A stretch of DNA of 64,000 bases from Chitinophaga sp. SYP-B3965. Lineage in GTDB: Bacteria > Bacteroidota > Bacteroidia > Chitinophagales > Chitinophagaceae. Position 1 is the stretch's first letter, and each line of letters opens with the position of its first letter. The position numbers were made by a program, and so were the translations under genes. The notes below the pieces were generated by a model. The model was not told the origin of the DNA. It did no database searches and saw only the letters and a program-made list of their open reading frames with translations. The stretch spans positions 2,666,001 through 2,730,000 of the forward strand of contig NZ_WJFD01000001.1 in the NCBI RefSeq assembly GCF_009647655.1. The letters are read 5' to 3'. Shown in pieces: positions 52,595-60,217 of the stretch.

Positions 52595-53160
52595 CATAGA
52601 CTTTTTGCTTTTGAGGCTTGCATCCCCTGCTTTTATCTCCATAGACTTTTTGCTTTAGAGGCTTACATCCCCTGCTTTTACTTCCATAGACTTTTTGCTT
52701 TAGAGGCCTGCATCCCCTGCTTTTATTTCCATAGACTTTTTGCTTTAGAGGCCTGCATCCCCTGCTTTTATCTCCATAGACTTTTTGCTTTAGAGGCTTA
52801 CATCCCCTGCTTTTACTTCCATAGACTTTTTGCTTTAGAGGCCTGCATCCCCTCCTTTTATTTCCTTAAAAAAAATCTCCCCATAGACTCTTTGCTTTAG
52901 AGGCTTGCATCCCCTACTTTTATTTCCTTAAAAAAAATCCCCCCATAGACTCTTTGCTTTAGAGGCTTGCATTCCCTACTTTTATTTCCTTAAAAAAAAT
53001 CCCCCCATAGACTCTTTGCTTTAGAGGCTTGCATTCCATGCTTTTACTTACTTAATAAAAAAATCCCCCTATAGACTCTTTGCTTTAGAGGCCTGCATTC
53101 CATGCTTTTACTTAATAAAAAAATCCCCCCTAGACTCTTTGCTTTAGAGGCCTGTCCCCC
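52595..53160. repeat. Two-form intergenic tandem repeat array, 45 bp then 62 bp
   Basis: Units begin CATAGAC. Six have an exact 45-bp period (52595, 52640, 52685, 52730, 52775, 52820). Later units (52882, 52944, 53006, about 53070 and 53130) have a 60-64-bp period because a segment of about 17 bp (CTTAAAAAAAATCCCCC-like) is added to each. The constant part is ACTTTTTGCTTTAGAGGC followed by TGCATCCCCTGC. This array, with a leading AT-rich stretch, fills the 718-bp gap between the barrel gene and the NAD(P)HX repair gene. No gene fits: the 62-bp units break any reading frame and no start codon opens the 45-bp frame. Confidence 0.92.
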
Positions 53161-53204
53161 CGTTAAGGGCTTTTTGCTTTTAAAGATTTATATTTATCAC
53201 CGAT

Positions 53205-54716
53205 ATGAAAGTCCTCTCAGCACAACAGATCCGTGAAGCAGACGCTTACACCATAACACACGAACCCATCAGCAGCGTACTACTGATGGAACGAGCCGCT
53301 GCTGAATGCGCCGGATGGATGGTACATACTTTCGGAGAAGCACCCCCACCCTTTTACGTATTCTGCGGCATGGGAAATAACGGCGGAGACGGATTAGTGA
53401 TAGCCAGATTATTAAGAGATCAGGGCTATAACGTACATGCCTATATGGTGCATCATAAAGACACCGCATCTCCTGATAACCTAGCCAACCAACCCTACGT
53501 ACAGGACATCCAGCCCATCTACTCCCTCGCAGATTTCCCCACCATGGAAGCACCAGGAGTAGTAGTAGATGCCATCTTCGGAACCGGTCTCTCCCACCCC
53601 GTTGAAGGCTGGGTAGCATTACTCCTCCATAAACTAAACGACGGTAAACACACCATCGTATCAATAGACATGCCTTCAGGACTCATGGCAGACACCGCCA
53701 CACACCATGCCCCCTGCGTCCATGCAAATTATACACTTAGCTTTCAGTTCTATAAACTCGCGTTCTTATTACCGGAAAACGCCGCCCGCGTAGGCCAGGC
53801 AGTGATCCTGCCCATCGGTTTACACCCTGATTTCATCAACCACGTTGAAACAAAGTACCACGTGGTGGACCCGGGGATCATTAAAACCATCTATCAGCCC
53901 CGCGATCCCTTTGCCCATAAAGGCACGTACGGTCATGCACTCCTGGTAGCCGGCAGTTATGGTAAGATGGGAGCGGCAATTTTGGCCGCCAGGGCGTGTT
54001 TGCGCGCAGGCGCAGGTTTACTCACCGTACATATTCCCCAACGCGGTTATGATATAATACAAACCGCCGTTCCGGAAGCTATGTGCGAAACCGAAGACCA
54101 GTCAACCTTCAGCGCTCATTTCCACGAGCCCTTCAAACATCACCAGGCACCCGATTATGCCACTATCGGCATTGGTCCCGGATTAGGCACTGCCCCCGCA
54201 ACCGCAAAGGCTTTGGAGAAACTCCTGGAGATCTATCACAAACCCATGGTGCTCGATGCGGATGCCCTGAATATGATCAGTGAATACCCTTTCCTGCAGC
54301 AAAAACTCCGTAAAGACTCGATCCTTACCCCGCATCCGAAAGAGTTTGAAAGATTATTCGGGCCTACAGAAGATCAATTTGAAAGGTTACAACTCCTTTC
54401 CGCCAAAGCCGTGGAATTGCAGGTATATATCCTGCTCAAAGGCAGATTCAGTGCCATGGCCTGTCCGGATGGGTCTATTTACTTCAATCCTACCGGTAAT
54501 CCCGGAATGGCCACTGCCGGCAGCGGAGATGTGCTTACAGGCATTTTAACCGGCCTTTTATCCCAGGGATATGCCCCTAAAGCCGCGCTCCTGCTAGGTG
54601 CATGGCTCCATGGCCTTGCCGGGGACCTCGCCTCAGACGATATTTCAGAAGAATCCCTCATTGCGGAAGATATTATCAATTATCTTGGACAAGCCTACCT
54701 CCAACTGCGTAAGTAA
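53205..54716 (+). CDS. nnr: Bifunctional NAD(P)H-hydrate epimerase/dehydratase
   Basis: 503 aa. The N-terminal YjeF_N epimerase (residues 1 to about 215) has MKVLSAQQIREADAYTI, FCGMGNNGGDGLVIARLL and DAIFGTGLSHPVEG, VSIDMPSGL. The C-terminal ADP-dependent dehydratase has HKGTYGHALLVAGSYGKMGAAILAARACLRAGAGLLTV, LDADALNMI, LTPHPKEFERL and MATAGSGDVLTGILTGLLSQG. The enzyme repairs hydrated NADH and NADPH in the cytoplasm. It follows the repeat array. Confidence 0.95.
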   Translation: MKVLSAQQIREADAYTITHEPISSVLLMERAAAECAGWMVHTFGEAPPPFYVFCGMGNNGGDGLVIARLLRDQGYNVHAYMVHHKDTASPDNLANQPYVQDIQPIYSLADFPTMEAPGVVVDAIFGTGLSHPVEGWVALLLHKLNDGKHTIVSIDMPSGLMADTATHHAPCVHANYTLSFQFYKLAFLLPENAARVGQAVILPIGLHPDFINHVETKYHVVDPGIIKTIYQPRDPFAHKGTYGHALLVAGSYGKMGAAILAARACLRAGAGLLTVHIPQRGYDIIQTAVPEAMCETEDQSTFSAHFHEPFKHHQAPDYATIGIGPGLGTAPATAKALEKLLEIYHKPMVLDADALNMISEYPFLQQKLRKDSILTPHPKEFERLFGPTEDQFERLQLLSAKAVELQVYILLKGRFSAMACPDGSIYFNPTGNPGMATAGSGDVLTGILTGLLSQGYAPKAALLLGAWLHGLAGDLASDDISEESLIAEDIINYLGQAYLQLRK

Positions 54717-54829
54717 GCCTTGACACCCTAACTATATTATTAATCAGCACAATATGTTGAAGCACTAGTAAAATAAAACCTAATACATTATCTTCGTCAA
54801 CCTTGTAATTTTTAAAAGGCTTATAAAGT

Positions 54830-57052
54830 ATGAGTATAGTTTACATTATTCCACTATTCGGACTGATAGCACTGTTATTTACAGCCGTACAAAGTGCCTG
54901 GGTTTCACGCCAGGATGCAGGAAATGAAAAAATGACGGAGATAGCCAAACATATTGCAGACGGTGCAATGGCATTTCTGAAAGCGGAGTACAAGATCCTC
55001 ACCTATTTTGTGATCATTGCCGCCCTGTTGTTAGGTTATATGGGATATTCCCACCACAATTCTGATTGGACGATTGCCCTTGCATTTATTATAGGCGCCA
55101 TCTTTTCAGCCACTGCCGGTTTCATCGGCATGAAAATAGCCACCAAAGCGAATGTACGCACAGCGCAAGCTGCCCGTACCAGTCTTTCCCGTGCACTGAA
55201 AGTTTCCTTCACAGGAGGTTCTGTAATGGGAATGGGCGTTGCCGGTCTGGCTGTTTTAGGGCTGGGTGGATTGTTCATCATTTTAAAAGCATATTTCGGC
55301 GCAGATGTTGCCAATTCTGCTGAAATGATCAAAACCATTGAGGTACTGACCGGTTTCTCACTCGGCGCTGAGAGCATTGCGCTCTTTGCACGTGTAGGTG
55401 GCGGTATCTATACCAAAGCTGCAGACGTAGGTGCTGACCTCGTTGGTAAAGTAGAAGCAGGCATCCCTGAAGATGATCCACGCAACCCGGCTACCATTGC
55501 AGATAACGTAGGAGACAACGTAGGAGACGTAGCCGGTATGGGTGCGGATCTGTTCGGTTCTTATGTTGCAACAGTACTGGCAACCATGGTTCTGGGCGTT
55601 GAAACAATTTCCGCAAACGATCATTTTAGTGGCTTTGCTCCTGTTATCTTGCCAATGTTCATTGCCGGCATAGGTATTGTCCTTTCCATTATCGCTACTT
55701 TCTTTGTAAGGATCAGTGATAGTGCAGGTTTAAGCACAGGCGCCGTGCAGCGCGCATTAAATATGGGGAACTGGGGTTCTATTGTGCTCACCGCTATTGT
55801 ATCCTACTTTGCCGTGAACTGGATCCTTCCAGAGACGATGGTCCTCCGCGGTTTTGAATTTACCCGCACAGGTGTATTCGGTGCTATCCTTGTAGGATTG
55901 GTAGTTGGTACCCTGATGAGTATTATCACAGAATATTACACCGCTATGGGTAAACGCCCGGTGAACTCTATCATCCGTCAATCTTCCACAGGTCATGCTA
56001 CTAACATCATCGGCGGTCTGGCTGTGGGAATGGAATCTACCTTCCTGCCAATTCTTGTGCTGGCTGGTGGTATTTACGGTTCATTTGCGCTCGCCGGTCT
56101 TTACGGTGTGGCTATTGCAGCCGCAGGTATGATGGCCACTACAGCTATGCAACTGGCTATTGACGCTTTCGGTCCGATTGCAGATAACGCAGGCGGTATT
56201 GCAGAAATGAGTGAATTACCAAAAGAAGTACGTGAGAAAACAGATATCCTGGATGCAGTAGGTAATACCACTGCAGCTACAGGTAAAGGTTTCGCTATCG
56301 CTTCCGCTGCATTGACTGCGCTGGCGCTGTTTGCAGCTTATGTTGGCGTGGTAGAAGCCAATGGATACAAACTAAACAATATCATCAATATTTATAAAGC
56401 CGATGTATTGGCTGGTCTTTTTGTAGGTGCTATGATCCCCTTCATCTTCTCTTCCCTCGCTATCCGCGCGGTAGGTGAAGCAGCCATGAGTATGGTAGAA
56501 GAGGTTCGCCGCCAGTTCAGGACCATCCCTGGTATCATGGAAGGAACCGGCAAACCGGAATACGACAAATGTGTGGCCATCTCTACAGAAGCATCTATTA
56601 AAAAGATGATGTTACCTGGCGCTATCACTATCCTGTCTCCTATCCTGATCGGTTTCATCTTTGGACCTGAAGTACTGGGCGGTTTCCTGGCCGGTGCTAC
56701 TGTTAGTGGTGTATTGATGGGTATGTTCCAGAACAACGCCGGTGGCGCCTGGGATAATGCCAAGAAATCTTTCGAAAAAGGTGTAGAGATCAATGGTGAG
56801 ATCTACTATAAGAAATCAGAACCACATAAAGCTTCTGTTACCGGTGATACCGTAGGTGATCCATTTAAAGATACTTCTGGTCCTTCTATGAACATCCTGA
56901 TCAAACTGATGTCCATCGTTTCCCTGGTAATAGCGCCAACTTTGGCTGAAATACATGGTAAATACCAGAAAGCTCAAAAAGAGCAGCCGAAAGTGGAACA
57001 AGTGACGCAAGCCCCCGTTGCAGCTGAGAAAGCTACAGCCATGGTACGCTAA
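54830..57052 (+). CDS. hppA: K+-dependent membrane pyrophosphatase (ion pump)
   Basis: 740 aa, about 16 TM segments. [35 protein letters not shown] is the pyrophosphate/Mg-binding site, and the C-terminal site and [12 protein letters not shown] block are intact. The Ala in [18 protein letters not shown] is the K+-dependent signature (the K+-independent branch has Lys there), so a K+-stimulated pump is expected, and Na+ pumping is likely in Bacteroidota; sequence alone does not settle Na+ versus H+. The C-terminus has a Gln/Ala tail. It is followed by a terminator and the Rrf2 gene. Confidence 0.93.
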   Translation: MSIVYIIPLFGLIALLFTAVQSAWVSRQDAGNEKMTEIAKHIADGAMAFLKAEYKILTYFVIIAALLLGYMGYSHHNSDWTIALAFIIGAIFSATAGFIGMKIATKANVRTAQAARTSLSRALKVSFTGGSVMGMGVAGLAVLGLGGLFIILKAYFGADVANSAEMIKTIEVLTGFSLGAESIALFARVGGGIYTKAADVGADLVGKVEAGIPEDDPRNPATIADNVGDNVGDVAGMGADLFGSYVATVLATMVLGVETISANDHFSGFAPVILPMFIAGIGIVLSIIATFFVRISDSAGLSTGAVQRALNMGNWGSIVLTAIVSYFAVNWILPETMVLRGFEFTRTGVFGAILVGLVVGTLMSIITEYYTAMGKRPVNSIIRQSSTGHATNIIGGLAVGMESTFLPILVLAGGIYGSFALAGLYGVAIAAAGMMATTAMQLAIDAFGPIADNAGGIAEMSELPKEVREKTDILDAVGNTTAATGKGFAIASAALTALALFAAYVGVVEANGYKLNNIINIYKADVLAGLFVGAMIPFIFSSLAIRAVGEAAMSMVEEVRRQFRTIPGIMEGTGKPEYDKCVAISTEASIKKMMLPGAITILSPILIGFIFGPEVLGGFLAGATVSGVLMGMFQNNAGGAWDNAKKSFEKGVEINGEIYYKKSEPHKASVTGDTVGDPFKDTSGPSMNILIKLMSIVSLVIAPTLAEIHGKYQKAQKEQPKVEQVTQAPVAAEKATAMVR

Positions 57053-57076
57053 ACAAGTCATTACATTATATAAGAA

Positions 57077-57113
57077 GATCCCGGTAGCTGATGGTTACCG
57101 GGATCTTTTTTTT
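57077..57113 (+). terminator. Intrinsic terminator of hppA
   Basis: GATCCCGGTA (57077-57086) and TACCGGGATC (57096-57105), then an eight-T run to 57113. The last T residues also form part of the next gene's -33 TTTG. Confidence 0.9.
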
Positions 57114-57165
57114 GGCGGTATCATTCCCGGCTCCTATCTTTGTACTGTAATTTTAAATATTACAG
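57111..57165 (+). promoter_or_regulatory. Rrf2 promoter with operator copy 1
   Basis: TTTG (57111-57114) and TATCTTTG (57135-57142) fit the -33/-7 consensus with 20-bp spacing. Directly after the -7 box, at 57144-57164, is a site reading ACTGTAA, eight variable bases, ATTACA, which includes the palindrome CTGTAAT/ATTACAG (57145-57165). Two related 21-bp sites lie before the downstream NmrA-like gene. Confidence 0.75.
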
Positions 57166-57166
57166 A

Positions 57167-57577
57167 TTGATCCGAAGTAAATTCTCAGTATCCGTACACA
57201 TCCTCAGCCTGATGGCTGGTCAGCCAGATGAATGGCTGTCTTCAGAGTACATTGCCAGTTCGCTGAACAGTAATCCTGCGCTTGTGCGTAAAGAACTGAG
57301 TGTGCTCCGGGAAGCCGGCCTGATAGAAAGTAAGGAAGGGAAAAATGGTGGCAGCAGGCTGGGAAAGGCCACAAAGGATATCCGGATGTCAGATATCTTC
57401 CTGCTGGTGAAGAATGGCCATGTTTTTGGCTTCGCCCCTAATGAACCTAATCCAAAATGTGCTGTGGGTGCACGTATCAATGGCGCGTTGGATGAATTAT
57501 TCGGAGAAATTGATAACAGCATCTTTCAGAAGCTGCAGTCCATCACCCTGGCTGAATTCACTAAAAAGTACTTCTGA
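57167..57577 (+). CDS. Rrf2-family transcriptional regulator
   Basis: About 136 aa from a TTG at 57167 (giving MIRSKFSVSVHIL), since no ATG exists at the expected place; the next Met is at residue 16. The Rrf2 winged helix is clear: SSEYIASSLNSNPALVRKELSVLREAGLIESKEGKNGGSRL. One Cys is seen (PNPKCAVG, about residue 98) but not the three-Cys cluster of Fe-S members, so a thiol switch is possible. It lies just after its own operator and upstream of the NmrA-like gene, which has two copies of the same site; the pair resembles Bacillus ywnA-ywnB. Confidence 0.88.
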   Translation: MIRSKFSVSVHILSLMAGQPDEWLSSEYIASSLNSNPALVRKELSVLREAGLIESKEGKNGGSRLGKATKDIRMSDIFLLVKNGHVFGFAPNEPNPKCAVGARINGALDELFGEIDNSIFQKLQSITLAEFTKKYF

Positions 57578-57593
57578 TTTTTTTATGCACTAA

Positions 57594-57647
57594 ACTGTAA
57601 CAATATTTATAACACTTATATCATAAACTGTAACAATTTTAATAACA
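57594..57647 (+). promoter_or_regulatory. Paired Rrf2 operators before the NmrA-like gene
   Basis: Two 21-bp sites, at 57594-57614 and 57627-57647, each read ACTGTAACAAT, then TATTWATAACA-like sequence. Their starts are 33 bp apart, three helical turns, placing them on the same DNA face. They match the site at 57144-57164 in both half-sites. Confidence 0.7.
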
Positions 57648-57663
57648 ATTAATCCTTCCAACA

Positions 57664-58521
57664 ATGTCAAATCAAGTATTAGTTCTTGGCGCAACTGGTT
57701 TTGCCGGCTCACAAGTAGTAAAGACCCTCACTGCAGAAGGCGTAAACGTAAAAGCCGCTACCCGTTTTCCTGAAAAATTCGTGGCTCCTGCAGCCAATGT
57801 ATCCCCTGTTAAATTAGTGCTGGAAGATGCCACCACCTTTGCTCCTGCCCTGGCTGGCGTTGATAAGGTTTTCCTTTCGGCATTGCCCCTGGATGCGGAT
57901 GCACACCTCAAACTAAATCCTTTCATCGATGAAGCGAAGAAAGCCAATGTGCAAAAGATCGTTTTCCTTTCTGCTATCGGCATGGAGAATCTCCCGGAGA
58001 GCCCGTTACGTAAAGTCGAATTACATCTGATCAATTCAGGGATCACTTATAATATTGTTCGCCCCAACTTCTTCATGGAAAATTTTTCAGATGGTTCTTT
58101 CAGCGCCACCGTTAAAGCTGTAGCACAGATCATCATCCCTGCAGAAAATGCCAAACTGGCCATGATCGCTACTTCAGACATCGCGGCAGTATCCGTTAAA
58201 CTCCTGCTGGACGATTCATTAAAAGGACAGGAACTGACCCTTACCGGCCCGTCTTCCCTGGATACACATACCACTGCTGAGATCATCACTAAAGCAAGTG
58301 GAAGAAAGGTGACGTATGTTCCGGTAACTGAAGATGAAATGACACAGGCGGTGAAATCACACGGTCTTTCTGAAAGTGAAGCACAATATATTGCGGGATT
58401 GTTCCAGGCAGTAAGAGCTGGTTACATGGAGCCAATAACCACTGCTGTAAAGGATATCACCGGTAAAGAGCCAATTAGTTTCGAAACATTTGCCAAAGCG
58501 AACGTGAGCAGTTTCCAATAA
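57664..58521 (+). CDS. NmrA-like NAD(P)-binding protein
   Basis: 285 aa atypical SDR. Start MSNQVLVLGATGFAGSQVVKTL contains the GATGFAG nucleotide-binding loop; KIVFLSAIGMENLPESPLRKVELHLINSGITYNIVRPNFFMENF is the NmrA/QOR2-like signature; a Tyr-x-x-x-Lys active site is absent, so it may act as a redox sensor or quinone reductase. It is probably controlled by the Rrf2 protein 86 bp upstream (two operator copies). A terminator follows. Confidence 0.88.
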   Translation: MSNQVLVLGATGFAGSQVVKTLTAEGVNVKAATRFPEKFVAPAANVSPVKLVLEDATTFAPALAGVDKVFLSALPLDADAHLKLNPFIDEAKKANVQKIVFLSAIGMENLPESPLRKVELHLINSGITYNIVRPNFFMENFSDGSFSATVKAVAQIIIPAENAKLAMIATSDIAAVSVKLLLDDSLKGQELTLTGPSSLDTHTTAEIITKASGRKVTYVPVTEDEMTQAVKSHGLSESEAQYIAGLFQAVRAGYMEPITTAVKDITGKEPISFETFAKANVSSFQ

Positions 58522-58529
58522 AAAACTTC

Positions 58530-58572
58530 CACCCTCTTTTTTGCGCCCTGGTGGCAGAGAGGGTGTTTTTTT
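58530..58572. terminator. Intrinsic terminator
   Basis: CACCCTCT (58530-58537) and AGAGGGTG (58558-58565), followed by a T-rich run. It is nine bases past the NmrA-like stop. Confidence 0.8.
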
Positions 58573-58578
58573 CTTTTA

Positions 58579-58682
58579 GGAGGCGCTTCCTAAACAAAGA
58601 CGGATCCAATAAGGAGGCCCTTTCTAAATAAAGACTGATCCAATAAGGATCCGCCTCCTAAAAATAAACACCTATCCCAAAA
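58579..58682. repeat. Intergenic tandem repeat, 34 bp x 3
   Basis: Units start GGAGGC at 58579 and 58613 and GGATCC at 58647, with a 34-bp step; each holds CTAAAnAAAGAC (the third drifts to CTAAAAATAAAC) and GATCCAATAA-like ends. On the minus strand a unit reads TCTTTGTTTAGGAAGCGCCTCC, close to the core of the 52.6-kb array. It sits between convergent genes, directly after a terminator. Confidence 0.8.
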
Positions 58683-58722
58683 GAAAAGAAAAAAAACCGC
58701 CCTTTGCAGCGCGGCAAACTCA

Positions 58723-59718
58723 CTACATACCTTTCTTCAGTTCACTGGGACTCACGCCAAACTTCTTCCGGAAAGCATTGCTGAAATGCTGCAGAGAAGA
58801 ATAACCCAACTCATCTGCAATATCTGTAAAGGAAAAAATTCCTTCCCGCATCATCTGTTTTGCCTGTTCCAGGCGATGGTCACTCAGGTAGCCGAATACC
58901 GTGGTATCAAACACTTTCCTGAAACCACTTTTCAGTTTAAACTCATTGATCCCCGCTTTACGCGCCAGGTCCATCAGAGACAAAGGATCTTGCGCATGTG
59001 CCAGCAGAAGGTCACGGGCATGATAGATCCTTTCTTCATCTGTACGGGATAGCTTATTTACTTCATGGCTATTGCGGGTGGCGATCTCTATTTGCTCACT
59101 TTGCAGGGCAAGTAATTCAATAGACTTGGATTGCAGGAAGAGTTTCTTTAATCCGCCCGTAAAGTGGCAATGCCTCACTTCATCTATCACCTGTAACATC
59201 CTGGGGGTGATATGATATCCCTTTGGATAGAAAACCGGCTTCCTGTTCTCTACCTGTTCTGCCATCTTATCCAGCACAGGGCCATTATTGGCCGCTATCT
59301 GTACAAACTTATCACTCATAAAACTCAATCCGAACAACTCCATTTCAGGCTGCCTGTCTATCCATAAAGACTCTTCCGTATCCGGGTTGTAATAAATATT
59401 ATGCTGATGGCTGGACGTTTTAATATTGCCCGCCACCCCGTTTATATTCGCCGTTACTTCACCTTTTAGCATAAAATGCATCCCTATCCTTTGCAAGTGG
59501 TCCTTGCTTTCTATATGTAAGCGTTGATGTATGTGCATATTCCCAAACCCCAGCATAATGCCGTCAAAGTGCATTTCTCTGAACTCCGCTTTTCCAAACT
59601 CAAACTCTATCTTATATATAGACTCTCCCAAAACAGGCGACGTATAAGTGGCTGCTTCATAAGTATCATTATTATGATACAGTACGTCAGCCCTGTCGTT
59701 TTTGATGGTCATCGGCAT
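58723..59718 (-). CDS. AraC-family regulator, PchR-like
   Basis: About 331 aa from the ATG at 59718; a TTG at 59760 would extend it. The long N-terminal sensor (VLGESIYKIEFEFGKAEFREMHFDGIMLGFGNMHI) and C-terminal HTH pair (LMDLARKAGINEFKLKSGFRKVFDTTVFGYLSDHRLEQAKQMM; FTDIADELGYSSLQHFSNAFRKKFGVSPSELKKG) match the PchR-type iron-siderophore regulators. Divergent from a small HMA-like gene and near a TonB receptor operon, so a role in metal or siderophore uptake is plausible. Confidence 0.88.
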   Translation of the reverse strand: MPMTIKNDRADVLYHNNDTYEAATYTSPVLGESIYKIEFEFGKAEFREMHFDGIMLGFGNMHIHQRLHIESKDHLQRIGMHFMLKGEVTANINGVAGNIKTSSHQHNIYYNPDTEESLWIDRQPEMELFGLSFMSDKFVQIAANNGPVLDKMAEQVENRKPVFYPKGYHITPRMLQVIDEVRHCHFTGGLKKLFLQSKSIELLALQSEQIEIATRNSHEVNKLSRTDEERIYHARDLLLAHAQDPLSLMDLARKAGINEFKLKSGFRKVFDTTVFGYLSDHRLEQAKQMMREGIFSFTDIADELGYSSLQHFSNAFRKKFGVSPSELKKGM

Positions 59719-59814
59719 ATAAAAATCCGTTAGGTATAAATAATAATCCGTTTCATGCAAGCTTTAAAAGCTGGTAGATACGAGTTTTGCTTAAAATTAT
59801 TCAAATTAAAAGAC

Positions 59815-60024
59815 ATGATCGGCATCTTCAAAACAAACATCAGCACCCTGCAGGATAAAAACAGGGTGGTTACTGCAATCGCCGGACATTTCAGCACCAC
59901 CGACTGTACACTGGACCTTGAGGACTGCGATAAGGTCCTCCGGGTAATAAGCCAACAACTGGAAGAACAGCACGTTATCTCATTTGTCCGCAATCTGGGA
60001 TACCACTGCACTGTACTGGACTGA
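59815..60024 (+). CDS. Small HMA-like ferredoxin-fold protein (69 aa)
   Basis: 69 aa from the ATG at 59815 (MIGIFKTNISTLQDK); the frame extends upstream to 59755 without a better start. The pattern I-x-x-F-K-T-N-I, then CTLDLEDCDKVLRVI and V-x-x-x-L-G-Y-x-C resembles a heavy-metal-associated (HMA) ferredoxin fold, but the usual CxxC metal loop is missing. Cysteines lie at about residues 31, 38 and 65. It may bind metal differently or act as a regulator. Divergent from the PchR-like gene. Confidence 0.7.
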   Translation: MIGIFKTNISTLQDKNRVVTAIAGHFSTTDCTLDLEDCDKVLRVISQQLEEQHVISFVRNLGYHCTVLD

Positions 60025-60217
60025 TTTCCTACTCTTAAATTGCAGCCTTTTCCACTGATAATCTATGATTTTCATCAGTTAGCCCCTGATTTCAAGGCTT
60101 TACCATGATTTAATTTCCTCCCCATAGGGGTATATGCTACTTTGCACGTCATATTCTCGGAAAAGCGCATATACACAGCGAAAATCCAATAAAACGATAA
60201 AAAACCTGGAAACCAAT

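Noticed and set aside
52232..52642. 136-aa minus-strand ORF beginning in the repeat array
   Set aside because: It is antisense to the second barrel gene and begins inside the repeat; it ends in the barrel gene's mirror image with no family pattern.
52574..52870. Open 45-bp frame encoding a 15-residue repeat (HRLFALEACIPCFYF) in the 52.6-kb array
   Set aside because: No start codon opens this frame, the product is a Cys/Phe-rich oddity, and the later 62-bp units break the frame; it is a by-product of 45 being a multiple of three.
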